DNA of 64,000 nt from Flavobacteriaceae bacterium UBA1682. GTDB lineage: Bacteria > Bacteroidota > Bacteroidia > Flavobacteriales > Flavobacteriaceae. Under the pieces are notes generated by a model. It made no database searches. It saw only the letters and a list, made by a program, of their open reading frames with translations, and was not told the origin of the DNA. This document shows positions 27,444 to 34,997 of the stretch, one piece after another. The translations under genes and the position numbers were made by a program. Each line of letters begins with the position of its first letter. The first letter of the stretch is position 1. Where the stretch lies: assembly GCA_002320285.1 (NCBI GenBank), contig DCKE01000011.1, positions 1-64,000 on the forward strand, read 5' to 3'.

Positions 27444-27965
27444 TTAAAGCCTTATTGTGAAATGTTGCTTCAATTGTTCTTTGCGTACAAATCCCAATCC
27501 AAAATAATAAAAATCCATTGATACCGTAATATTGGGATCCCAAACCAACTGTTGCCAAAAGCTTCTTATTTCTGACGATTGGCTTCGCTTATCTACCAAT
27601 ACAAATGCATGGTTCCCCAAACCTTTTAAGGCCGCAACGATTTCAACTGCACCGAACTTCTGTACACGATCTATATAGATCATTTGTGTAGTAGTCTCTG
27701 AATCCCGCATGGAACCCAAAGAGGAAAAGAATACCGACTGCTGCGCTATTTTATCAGGAATGGGTTGCTCGGACAACCAAGCAACTTTTTGAGGCTTGAA
27801 ATAAGCAAAAACGCGTTCGACAAAAACAGTCTTTTTAGGCATAGTATCCCACAATGGGTTCTTGATATACAAACCCTGCATAATCCAATTGAATACAAAA
27901 GGAGAATGTATGCCGTGCTCATTAGACGATTTTAACCAAAAAGAAAAGTATGCAAAAGGCCTCAT
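27444..27965 (-). CDS. Short methyltransferase-related hypothetical protein
   Basis: A 173-residue protein not assigned to a function. The N-terminal HGIHSPFVFNW motif (residues 17-27) and the C-terminal SMDFYYFGLGFVRKEQLKQH block resemble the two ends of a Flavobacteriia family of class I methyltransferase-like proteins. Those are usually longer, from memory more than 200 residues. In this copy the middle, where a SAM-binding glycine loop would be expected, is short and has no GxGxG. It is thus probably a shortened, perhaps inactive, member. It stands alone, 155 bases upstream of the ABC gene. Confidence 0.55.
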   Translation of the reverse strand: MRPFAYFSFWLKSSNEHGIHSPFVFNWIMQGLYIKNPLWDTMPKKTVFVERVFAYFKPQKVAWLSEQPIPDKIAQQSVFFSSLGSMRDSETTTQMIYIDRVQKFGAVEIVAALKGLGNHAFVLVDKRSQSSEIRSFWQQLVWDPNITVSMDFYYFGLGFVRKEQLKQHFTIRL

Positions 27966-28147
27966 AACGCGATTTAAAATTCAGTACAGCAAAAATACAG
28001 CTTTAAAAATGCTCGAATGAATTCGCTTCGAAAAAAAACCAAAAAAAATATCATTTTTTATCAGCACCCCAACTGACTGATTACTGCAAACTTACCGCAC
28101 AAAGTCGCTATTTTGCTCGGAAAATTTAAAAAAAACTTGCCATAGAG

Positions 28148-28178
28148 TTTGTAGATAAGGAATTTGTTTCTATATTTG
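28148..28178 (+). promoter_or_regulatory. tRNA-Arg promoter
   Basis: TTTG at 28148-28151, a 19-base spacer and TATATTTG at 28171-28178: a perfect Bacteroidota vegetative promoter, 20 bases upstream of the mature tRNA. Confidence 0.85.
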
Positions 28179-28197
28179 CACTCGCAATAAGCAACAA

Positions 28198-28271
28198 GGC
28201 CTCGTGGCGCAACTGAATAGCGCACTTGATTACGGCTCAAGAGGTTACTGGTTTGAATCCAGTCGAGGTCA
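28198..28271 (+). tRNA. tRNA-Arg (anticodon ACG)
   Basis: A 74-nt cloverleaf. The acceptor arms GGCCTCG and CGAGGTC pair with one G-T wobble; the D stem is GCGC/GCGC; the anticodon stem CTTGA/TCAAG encloses the loop TTACGGC with anticodon ACG; the T arm is ACTGG-TTTGAAT-CCAGT. The discriminator is A and the CCA end is not encoded. A34 is normally edited to inosine to read CGN codons. Confidence 0.95.
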
Positions 28272-28279
28272 CGAAAATT

Positions 28280-28307
28280 AAAGCTCTTACTAAGTAAGAG
28301 CTTTTTT
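28280..28307 (+). terminator. tRNA-Arg terminator
   Basis: An 11-bp perfect stem (28280-28290 with 28294-28304) with a 3-base loop and a T run, 8 bases past the tRNA. Confidence 0.9.
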
Positions 28308-28511
28308 TATTTCTACAAGTGAAAGCAAAACCACTTATAAGCTCCTACAACACATGGAAATCAAATAATTGTAGTCACGCAAATCAAAACAGCAAATATG
28401 CGCTAAGTTTTCAATATTCTTTATTTAGCGTCAGTGTGTAACCGTCATCCCAGTAAAACAAGTGTTGCACATCGATATCTAAAAACAAAAAAAACACCCT
28501 TTAGGTCCTTA

Positions 28512-28748
28512 TTATCTATTTTTTTCTAACCAATCGCATAAATCCTTTAAGGTTAATCCTAAAGTATGCAGATTCATTCAGCAATGTAGGACGGGAATTT
28601 CTTTGTCTTTTTCGCGGCAGGTAATGGCTCTTAGACAGTTTGGGCACTTGTAATGGTCGTGTGAAGCTGTTGTGCACAGGTAAATACCTCCTTTTGATTT
28701 GAGAAAGACAACCCAATCTTTGGTTTTTACTGGCCTGTTATTGTCCAT
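28512..28748 (-). pseudogene. HicA-like toxin gene broken by one TGA
   Basis: The minus-strand frame from ATG 28748 reads 56 codons containing TTASHDHYKCPNCLRAITCR and KEIPVLHC, meets TGA at 28578-28580, and then continues in the same frame for 21 codons (NLHTLGLTLKDLCDWLEKN) to a TAA at 28512. The whole reads like a Bacteroidota variant of the HicA RNA-interferase fold, with the family's Ser-His pair near residue 29-30. It starts 6 bases after a HicB-like gene, the normal layout for a hicB-hicA pair. A single substitution would restore the frame. Family assignment is from memory of such proteins and is moderate. Confidence 0.5.
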
Positions 28749-28754
28749 GGTCGC

Positions 28755-29120
28755 TTAGCTGATAATTTCAACTTCGGCCGTTTTGAGCGTAGTACTGGTA
28801 AAACCCTGTAAAACCTTGACTTCATCTCTATACGCCTTGGAGAAATTCAGCAAAGCATCTTTTTTAAATCCTAAATTCGTAAAGAGTACTTCTCGTTCTT
28901 GGTCGGTTAACACAGCGATATCATCGATAAAAACATCGACATTATGTTGAAACGATTCGGTTGCTTCTTCTTGAGTATCTCCATATCCGCTAATCATTAG
29001 AGCTGGCGCAACTATACAAAAAAATACTTCCTCTCGACCTTCAATAACAACAAATTGTAACTGTATTTTAGTTTCAGTTATGCGAATCGTTTCTTCAATA
29101 TTTTGCAAGGTCACACTCAT
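28755..29120 (-). CDS. HicB-like antitoxin
   Basis: A 121-residue protein. Residues 15-60 have the partial RNase H-like fold of HicB: two beta strands (IQLQFVVIEGREEVFFCIV), then PALMISGYGDTQEEATESF, the region corresponding to the usual G-x-T-x-EEA helix start. The C-terminal half is helical. It is followed after 6 bases by the broken HicA-like gene. HicB proteins neutralise HicA and often repress their own operon; with the toxin broken it may now be an orphan. The reading frame is intact. Confidence 0.6.
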   Translation of the reverse strand: MSVTLQNIEETIRITETKIQLQFVVIEGREEVFFCIVAPALMISGYGDTQEEATESFQHNVDVFIDDIAVLTDQEREVLFTNLGFKKDALLNFSKAYRDEVKVLQGFTSTTLKTAEVEIIS

Positions 29121-29199
29121 AATCAGCAGTATTTAAGCAGTAATACGTTTATAATCAAATATATTGTACTAGATAAATATACTGCATTTTTTAAAATAA

Positions 29200-29238
29200 A
29201 ACTGTTAAAGGTATTTCAAAAAAACACCTTTAACAGTT
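29200..29238 (-). terminator. fabH terminator
   Basis: A 13-bp perfect stem (29200-29212 with 29226-29238) with a 13-base loop, followed on the minus strand by TTTATTTT. It lies 33 bases past the fabH stop. Confidence 0.75.
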
Positions 29239-29271
29239 AGCAAAGAGGTTCGCAATTGCTCCCCTAAATAA

Positions 29272-30279
29272 TTACCAGCGAATCACCGCGCTTGCCCAAG
29301 TAAATCCGCTACCAAAAGCCGCAAGTACTACTAAGTCACCAGATTTAATTCTTCCACCCTCCCACGCTTCAGTAAGAGCAATCGGAATGGAAGCTGCCGT
29401 TGTATTACCGTATTTTTGAATATTATTAAATACCTGATCGTCTGACAAACCAAATTTGTTTTGTATAAATTGTGAGATTCTCAAATTAGCTTGATGAGGA
29501 ATCAACATATCGATATCTTTTACCTCGAGTTGATTAGCCTCCAGTCCTTCTTTAATCACTTCACTAAAGCGAACTACAGCATTTTTAAATACAAACTGAC
29601 CATTCATATAAGGAAAATAGGAAACATCATCCGGATCGTTGTCTTTTACAATATCAGTTACCCACCGTTTTCCCATACCCGGAGCCAGCACCGTCAATTC
29701 CTCAGCATGCGCACCCTCGGCGTGCAGATGCGTTGAAAGAATCCCTGCGCCATCTGTTTCTGAACGACTTAATATAGCAGCTCCTGCTCCATCTCCAAAT
29801 ATTACAGATACCGATCGCCCCCTAGTAGTCATATCCAATCCAGTGGATTGTACCTCCGAACCAATCACCAAAATATTCTTATACATCCCGGTCTTGATAT
29901 ACTGATCTGCAACAGAAATCGCATATAAAAACCCAGAGCACTGATTTCTAACATCTAAAGCGCCAATGGTTTTGATACCCAAATCACGCTGTACCATAAC
30001 ACCGGGTCCAGGGAAATAGTATTCTGGACTGATGGTTGCAAAAACAATAAAGTCAATATCATCTTTAGAAATACCGGCTCGTTCAATGGCGATTTTGGCT
30101 GCCTTTACTCCCATTGATGTAGTGGTATCAACTCCTTTCACAACATGTCTTCGTTCATTAATACCAGTGCGTTCAACAATCCATTCGTCATTAGTATCGA
30201 TTATTTTCGATAAATCATCATTGGTCACTACGTTATCTGGAACATAGTATCCCAATCCCGTTATTCTTGATTGAAACAT
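29272..30279 (-). CDS. fabH: Beta-ketoacyl-ACP synthase III (FabH)
   Basis: Starts fatty acid synthesis by condensing an acyl-CoA with malonyl-ACP. The 335 residues hold the full triad: Cys114 in NQCSGFLYA, His262 in PHQANLRIS and Asn292 in YGNTTAAS. It is not in the usual plsX-fabH operon; it is alone, with its own terminator and a palindrome over the promoter. It may be a second FabH copy or the only one; the window cannot tell. Start at ATG 30279 gives the family's normal N-terminus. Confidence 0.92.
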   Translation of the reverse strand: MFQSRITGLGYYVPDNVVTNDDLSKIIDTNDEWIVERTGINERRHVVKGVDTTTSMGVKAAKIAIERAGISKDDIDFIVFATISPEYYFPGPGVMVQRDLGIKTIGALDVRNQCSGFLYAISVADQYIKTGMYKNILVIGSEVQSTGLDMTTRGRSVSVIFGDGAGAAILSRSETDGAGILSTHLHAEGAHAEELTVLAPGMGKRWVTDIVKDNDPDDVSYFPYMNGQFVFKNAVVRFSEVIKEGLEANQLEVKDIDMLIPHQANLRISQFIQNKFGLSDDQVFNNIQKYGNTTAASIPIALTEAWEGGRIKSGDLVVLAAFGSGFTWASAVIRW

Positions 30280-30297
30280 ATATTTGAGTTTTTGTTG

Positions 30298-30319
30298 TTT
30301 GTTTGAACAAACAAAAATA
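30298..30319. promoter_or_regulatory. Palindrome over the fabH promoter
   Basis: TTTGTTTG-AA-CAAACAAA at 30298-30315 is a perfect 8-bp inverted repeat with a 2-base centre. It overlaps the minus-strand -7 element TATTTTTG (30312-30319) and ends 19 bases before the fabH ATG. The place suits a repressor operator. Confidence 0.55.
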
Positions 30320-30430
30320 CACTTTTTAGCAGACGAGAAATATCTATACTTAAAAAAGTAGTTTCTTTAGTAAGGCAATACTGTATTTTTATAGTAACTT
30401 GCATTTTTCATCAACAAAACCTAACGCTAC

Positions 30431-32845
30431 ATGAAACTATTTTACGCATCGTTAATAGGCTTATTTCTATCCAATTCTATGCTTGCACAAGAAAACATCA
30501 CTTATCAAAAGCCCTCTAAAGAAATTTTAGCCCTAACCGAATTCGACAGAGCTCCCTCCGTTTCTATGGACTCTAAAAAAGAATATTTATTATTGAGTTA
30601 TCGCAATACCTATAAAACACTCGGAGAACTCAATGAAGAAGAAATGAAACTAGCCGGATTGCGAATCAATCCGACCACAAACATCTCAAGTACCGTCACT
30701 TATATAAACAATCTTAAGATTCGTAAAATAAAAGACACGGATGATGTTCAAGTCAAAGGATTACCCACAAACCCGCGAATTACTAATTTATCTTGGTCTC
30801 CAGACGAGTCGAAAATAGCCTTTACCCATACAGCTACTAATGGAGTGGAACTGTGGTTAATGGATGTAGCAACAGCAACAGCCAAAAAAATATCCAACAA
30901 CTACCTTAATGCCAATATTGGAAATCCGATTTCATGGTTTAAGGACAGCAAGGAATTACTTGTTAGAATGCTACCTGAAGATCGTCCTGCCCTAATCAAT
31001 CCTAAAGACAATATTCCGTTAGGTCCAATCATTTCTACGGCAGTAGAAGGCACAGTATCTCAAAACCGAACCTACCAAGATCTACTAAAAAACAAAACGG
31101 ATGAAATCAATTTTGAAAACCTTACGACTTCTGAATTGTACCGTATTGATCTAAATGGAAATAAAGCCCTGTTTAAAAAATCCGATATGTATGTTGGAGA
31201 ATCCTTTTCACCAGACGGGAATTATCTACTGATCACTACCCTAGAGCGCCCTTTTTCGTATATAGTACCCTTGAGTCGTTTTCCGATGAAATCAATAGTT
31301 TATACTACTACTGGCAAAGAAGTTAAAAATGTCAATGACGTTCCATTAAATGAAATCATCCCTAAAGGCTTTATGGCTGTACGCGAAGGAAAAAGAAATA
31401 TGGCTTGGCGAGCAGATGAAGCAGCGACTTTATATTATGTTACCGCACTGGATCATGGAGATCCGGCAGAAATAGTTTCGTTTAGAGATGAACTTTTTAC
31501 CTGGAAAGCTCCCTTTGAACAAGCTCCAACTTCATTAGTCAAAATACCTCAACGTTATAACAGAATCATCTGGGGAGACCAAAAAACAGCGGTACTATAT
31601 GATCATTGGTACGATACTCGTAATTTAAAAACATACCTTTTAGATCCTTCAAAAGCTTCTAATAACATCACGGTGGTTTTTGACAGAAACTCGCAGGATC
31701 TCTATTCTGATCCTGGAAATTTCGAAACCGTTAAAAACAACTTTGATCGCTATGTATTAGCCAAAGAGAACAACCACCTATTTTTAATCGGAGAAGGACA
31801 TACACCCCAAGGTCAAAAGCCCTTTATTGAGGAGTTAAATTTAAAAACCTTAAAAACTAAAAGGCTTTATACGTCGGATTTAAAGGATAGAAAAGAAACG
31901 ATTTTCTCTATTGAAGATTTCAAAAAGGGAAAAGTGTTAGTTTCTCTAGAATCAAGCAGTGATTACCCTAATTACTTCTTCCGCAATATTCATAAGAAAG
32001 ATGATTTACAAGCGATTACTCATTTCAAAAACCCTTTTGAGAGTATTAAAAATGTCTACAAGGAAGTGATTAAATATACTCGTGAAGATGGTGTTGAACT
32101 TTCTGGAACGTTATATTTACCAGAAAATTATGACCGTAATGCGAAAAAAGAAAAACTACCCTTGTTGATATGGGCATATCCCACTGAATATAAGGACAAA
32201 AATAGTGCTGGTCAAACCAGCTCCAATCCCAACGAATTCACTTTCCCTTATTACGGTTCATTTGTATATTGGGTAACCAAGGGTTACGCCATATTGGATC
32301 ACGCTTCTTTCCCAATAATTGGAGAGGGTACGGAAGAACCCAATGATACCTATATCAAGCAACTTGTAGCAAATGGAAAAGCCGCTATAGATGCCGTAGA
32401 TAACTTAGGTTATATAGACAGAAAAAAAGTCGGTGTAGGAGGACATTCCTACGGTGCTTTTATGACCGCAAATCTACTGACTCATTCTGACTTATTTGCG
32501 GTTGGTATTGCACGTAGCGGCGCATATAATAGAACCTTAACTCCTTTTGGTTTTCAGCGAGAGCAACGAAATTACTGGGAAGCACCAGAGGTATACAACA
32601 GCATGTCGCCATTTATGACCGCAGATAAAATGAAAACACCAATGCTATTAGTTCATGGGGAGGCCGATAATAATCCCGGTACATTCACTTTACAAACCGA
32701 GCGCTATTTTCAAGCATTAAAAGGGTTGGGTGCACCTGTGAGAATGGTTATCTTACCCAAGGAAAGCCATAGCTATGTGGCTAAAGAAAACATTCTCCAC
32801 CTATTATGGGAACAAGATCAATTTTTAGAAAAATACCTCAAATAA
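30431..32845 (+). CDS. S9 family serine peptidase (prolyl oligopeptidase fold)
   Basis: A secreted 804-residue peptidase. The signal peptide covers residues 1-19 (ending in MLAQ). A beta-propeller region (about 40-540) contains NLSWSPDESKIAFTH-like repeats. The alpha/beta-hydrolase domain (about 550-804) carries the nucleophile Ser673 in GGHSYGAFM, Asp746 in HGEADNNPG and His780 in ESHSY. The pattern fits the glutamyl-peptidase-like S9D subfamily, though the P1 specificity is inferred only. It has no T9SS tail, so it likely stays in the periplasm. The gene is monocistronic. Confidence 0.88.
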   Translation: MKLFYASLIGLFLSNSMLAQENITYQKPSKEILALTEFDRAPSVSMDSKKEYLLLSYRNTYKTLGELNEEEMKLAGLRINPTTNISSTVTYINNLKIRKIKDTDDVQVKGLPTNPRITNLSWSPDESKIAFTHTATNGVELWLMDVATATAKKISNNYLNANIGNPISWFKDSKELLVRMLPEDRPALINPKDNIPLGPIISTAVEGTVSQNRTYQDLLKNKTDEINFENLTTSELYRIDLNGNKALFKKSDMYVGESFSPDGNYLLITTLERPFSYIVPLSRFPMKSIVYTTTGKEVKNVNDVPLNEIIPKGFMAVREGKRNMAWRADEAATLYYVTALDHGDPAEIVSFRDELFTWKAPFEQAPTSLVKIPQRYNRIIWGDQKTAVLYDHWYDTRNLKTYLLDPSKASNNITVVFDRNSQDLYSDPGNFETVKNNFDRYVLAKENNHLFLIGEGHTPQGQKPFIEELNLKTLKTKRLYTSDLKDRKETIFSIEDFKKGKVLVSLESSSDYPNYFFRNIHKKDDLQAITHFKNPFESIKNVYKEVIKYTREDGVELSGTLYLPENYDRNAKKEKLPLLIWAYPTEYKDKNSAGQTSSNPNEFTFPYYGSFVYWVTKGYAILDHASFPIIGEGTEEPNDTYIKQLVANGKAAIDAVDNLGYIDRKKVGVGGHSYGAFMTANLLTHSDLFAVGIARSGAYNRTLTPFGFQREQRNYWEAPEVYNSMSPFMTADKMKTPMLLVHGEADNNPGTFTLQTERYFQALKGLGAPVRMVILPKESHSYVAKENILHLLWEQDQFLEKYLK

Positions 32846-32846
32846 A

Positions 32847-32876
32847 AAAAATCCGGACTAGATCCGGTTTTTTTTT
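32847..32876. terminator. Bidirectional terminator, S9 peptidase and ABC ATPase
   Basis: CCGG and CCGG arms extended by A and T tracts (with one T-T mismatch) around a 7-base loop. It starts right after the S9 stop and overlaps the stop of the convergent ABC gene. Confidence 0.6.
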
Positions 32877-33828
32877 ACTGATATTTTTTAAGTGCTAATT
32901 TCAGTTCTAACCCTTTTTCCAATTCTAAGGGATGATCAAAAAAGATTGCTTTTTTATTTAACGCTGCTTTGACTAAATAACCATCTCCTTTAAAGTAACA
33001 CTCTTTAACTATGACATCTAAAACACCTTGTGCAGACACCATCAATTGATGTGGGTAAAGTAATATGGTATCCTCGCCTTCAATTTCTGAATCAAAATCC
33101 GACAACAACAATTCATTGACTTCTCCAAATAATGAGGCAATATATTTATTCTCCGGAAATTCATATAAGGCATTAGACTCACCTTCGGCAACAATCTCCC
33201 CATCTTTCATAATAATGGTTTGATCGGCAAATCCTAAAGCATCAATACTATCATGTGTAGCCACAATACAAGTTATGTTTTTTGCCTTTAGGTACGCAAA
33301 CAAATTTCTGCGCAGCGCACTTCTCCGAAAATTATCTATATGACTAAAAGGTTCGTCCAATAATAATAATTCTGGCTCTACAGCAAGAACTCTTGCGAGA
33401 GCAACTCGCTGTTGCTGACCACCACTTAAATACTTCGCTTTAACATCTGCAAAAGCAGTCATTTCAACCAAATCCAGCAATTCTATTGTTCTCTCTTTCT
33501 TTTCGGTCAAATTGAAATTAGACAGATACTTACCTATATTCTCAGCTACCGTAATATAAGGCATTAAATCAAAATCTTGCGCTAAATATTTCATCTGATC
33601 CACACCCGGAACCAAATTGAATTTGGGTCCCAAGACCGGCTTTTCATTCCAAAAGATGTTTCCCGAATTCGTGTCATATAGACCATATATCAATTGTAGT
33701 AAAGTACTTTTTCCACATCCACTTTCACCCAAAAGGGCGATATGACTTCCCTTGTTAATCTGTAAATTAATCTTATTCAGAACAGATTTTTCGTCATAAG
33801 CAAACTCCACATCTTCAATTCGCAACAT
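32875..33828 (-). CDS. ABC transporter ATP-binding protein with C-terminal extension
   Basis: A 317-residue ATPase. Walker A is LGESGCGKST, the signature LSGGQQQRVA, Walker B LLLDEPFSHID and the switch His in VATHDS. Residues after about 235 form a small beta domain (LYPHQLMVSAQG onward) like the TOBE-type regulatory domains of importer ATPases. I start at ATG 33828 (MLRIEDVEF); a TTG ten codons upstream lies within the -7 element. No permease or binding protein is adjacent, so the substrate is unknown. Confidence 0.85.
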   Translation of the reverse strand: MLRIEDVEFAYDEKSVLNKINLQINKGSHIALLGESGCGKSTLLQLIYGLYDTNSGNIFWNEKPVLGPKFNLVPGVDQMKYLAQDFDLMPYITVAENIGKYLSNFNLTEKKERTIELLDLVEMTAFADVKAKYLSGGQQQRVALARVLAVEPELLLLDEPFSHIDNFRRSALRRNLFAYLKAKNITCIVATHDSIDALGFADQTIIMKDGEIVAEGESNALYEFPENKYIASLFGEVNELLLSDFDSEIEGEDTILLYPHQLMVSAQGVLDVIVKECYFKGDGYLVKAALNKKAIFFDHPLELEKGLELKLALKKYQ

Positions 33829-33855
33829 GCTTTCTCTTTTAAAAATGATTGTAGA

Positions 33856-33863
33856 CAAATATA
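33856..33863 (-). promoter_or_regulatory. Minus 7 element of the ABC ATPase gene
   Basis: TATATTTG on the minus strand, an exact TAnnTTTG match, 28 bases upstream of the chosen ATG. Confidence 0.5.
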
Positions 33864-33960
33864 AGACTTGATCAGTGATTGATAAATTTTAATTGATGAA
33901 AAAATAAAATAAAGTAGCCTTCTTATTTTAAGAACGTACTTTATATTTTTTAAGGTACGA

Positions 33961-34184
33961 AAAGGAGAAATTGCAATTAGATTATTAAAAATATACACCA
34001 ACCCTACAAAAGGTATTCAAAATATAGTAGATAACATTTACTCAGTTAGCTTTTAGGGTATATTAGATCTGGCTAAAAAAAAAGAAGCGAAATAGCTGGT
34101 CGTGATCGCAATGGTACAAAACCATCAAAGGGAATTTATATACTTTTAAAATTATCAAGAAATGGAAAAGGGTCTTTTTCATAA
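33961..34184 (+). pseudogene. Decayed T9SS type A sorting domain
   Basis: No intact gene is present here, but the plus strand reads LLKIYTNPTKGIQNIVDN (from about 33982), a stop (TAG at 34054), then GILDLAKKKEAK in the same frame, and after a frame change near a nine-A run the sequence NGTKPSKGIYILLKLSRNGK to a TAA at 34182. Together these match, in order, the three blocks of a T9SS type A tail: YPNPTKG, I-x-D-x-x-GKK and KGIY-x-x-K. It is a relic of the end of a secreted protein gene; the rest is gone or unrecognisable. The remaining part of the 394-base gap (33829-34222) shows only the ABC promoter and a terminator. Confidence 0.6.
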
Positions 34185-34201
34185 CGAAAAAAGACCCTTT
34201 T
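34166..34201. terminator. Terminator of the lipocalin-like lipoprotein gene
   Basis: AAAAGGGTC and GACCCTTTT arms, extended inward by T and A runs with one bulge, form a stem of about 14 bp. It lies 22 bases past the stop of the minus-strand gene and overlaps the sorting-domain relic. Confidence 0.75.
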
Positions 34202-34222
34202 CTTAAAGCTATATTACTACAA

Positions 34223-34738
34223 CTATTCACTTTTAACTTTTACATATTTTAACGCCAAAGTATAAGGTCTTGGACCTTGATTAGTTATCACGCAGGTTGT
34301 AGTCATGGTATCCCCCTCAAATACTACTTGAGTATACTCCACATCATTATAAAAAGCATTAAAACTATCTGCGTTAGTTCTAATTTTATAATCACCACTT
34401 ACATCGCCTTTTTCCCAGGTGCCGTGTCTATCATCGGTGATAATTGTACAATCATAATCTACAGCTGCTTCATTCAAAATGTTCTCTTTTTCGAATATCA
34501 CTACCGCTTTGCGCTCGCAGTCATTTAATTTAACGTCATCTCCATCAAAATACATCACATCTATTCTCCACTCACCCACGATCGCATCCAATACAACAGG
34601 AGGCTCAACTACAACAGGAGGTTCAACTACAACAGGAGGGGTAATTGGCGTTTTAATAATTCCGTTATCATCACTACTACAAGAAACCATCGTCACGATA
34701 GCCATCATTGCTAAAATCAAAGTTTTAAAATTTTTCAT
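34223..34738 (-). CDS. Lipocalin-like lipoprotein
   Basis: A 171-residue lipoprotein. The lipobox gives Cys20 (TMVSC), followed by SSDD, which fits the Bacteroidota surface-export type of signal (acidic or Ser/Asp residues after Cys), although this is inference. Residues 30-50 are a Pro/Val repeat (PPVVVE units) encoded by an 18-bp tandem repeat. The rest, beginning VGEWRIDVMYFDGD and including HGTWEKGD, reads as a small beta barrel of the lipocalin-like type common in Flavobacteria. The ligand is unknown. Confidence 0.7.
   Translation of the reverse strand: MKNFKTLILAMMAIVTMVSCSSDDNGIIKTPITPPVVVEPPVVVEPPVVLDAIVGEWRIDVMYFDGDDVKLNDCERKAVVIFEKENILNEAAVDYDCTIITDDRHGTWEKGDVSGDYKIRTNADSFNAFYNDVEYTQVVFEGDTMTTTCVITNQGPRPYTLALKYVKVKSE
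34593..34640. repeat. 18-bp tandem repeat inside the lipoprotein gene
   Basis: Two units of 18 bp (34593-34610, 34611-34628) differing at one base, and a partial third copy to about 34640. Each encodes PPVVVE in the linker after the lipid anchor. Copy number could vary without breaking the frame. Confidence 0.85.
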
Positions 34739-34967
34739 TCAATTGTCGTTTTTACATAAATATTAAGAAACACAAAAATACATTAAGCTTTTATTTATCA
34801 ACTATGTTTCGGTCAACATCTTCATTTTTACGAAAAAAGCACTAGGCAAACTAACAAAGGAGTAAAAACGTAATGAATCAAAAGAAACTTAAAAAATCAT
34901 TTTATTTTTTATCATTAAATTAATACTAATAGGAATGATTAAATTTATATATCAGAAAAAAACCAAT

Positions 34968-34975
34968 TACTTTTG
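34968..34975 (+). promoter_or_regulatory. Minus 7 element of the T9SS cargo gene
   Basis: TACTTTTG matches TAnnTTTG, 22 bases upstream of the ATG at 34998. Confidence 0.45.
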
Positions 34976-34997
34976 CTCTATAACTAACCCTATTTTT

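Noticed and set aside
28578..28580. TGA in the hicA-like frame as selenocysteine or recoding
   Set aside because: No SECIS-like hairpin was noticed after it, the position is not a known Cys/Sec site, and a point mutation is simpler.
28516..28716. 67-residue minus-strand open frame in the hicA-like region
   Set aside because: It is out of frame with the HicA-like reading and has a basic, low-complexity composition; the frame with the TGA shows the conserved motifs instead.
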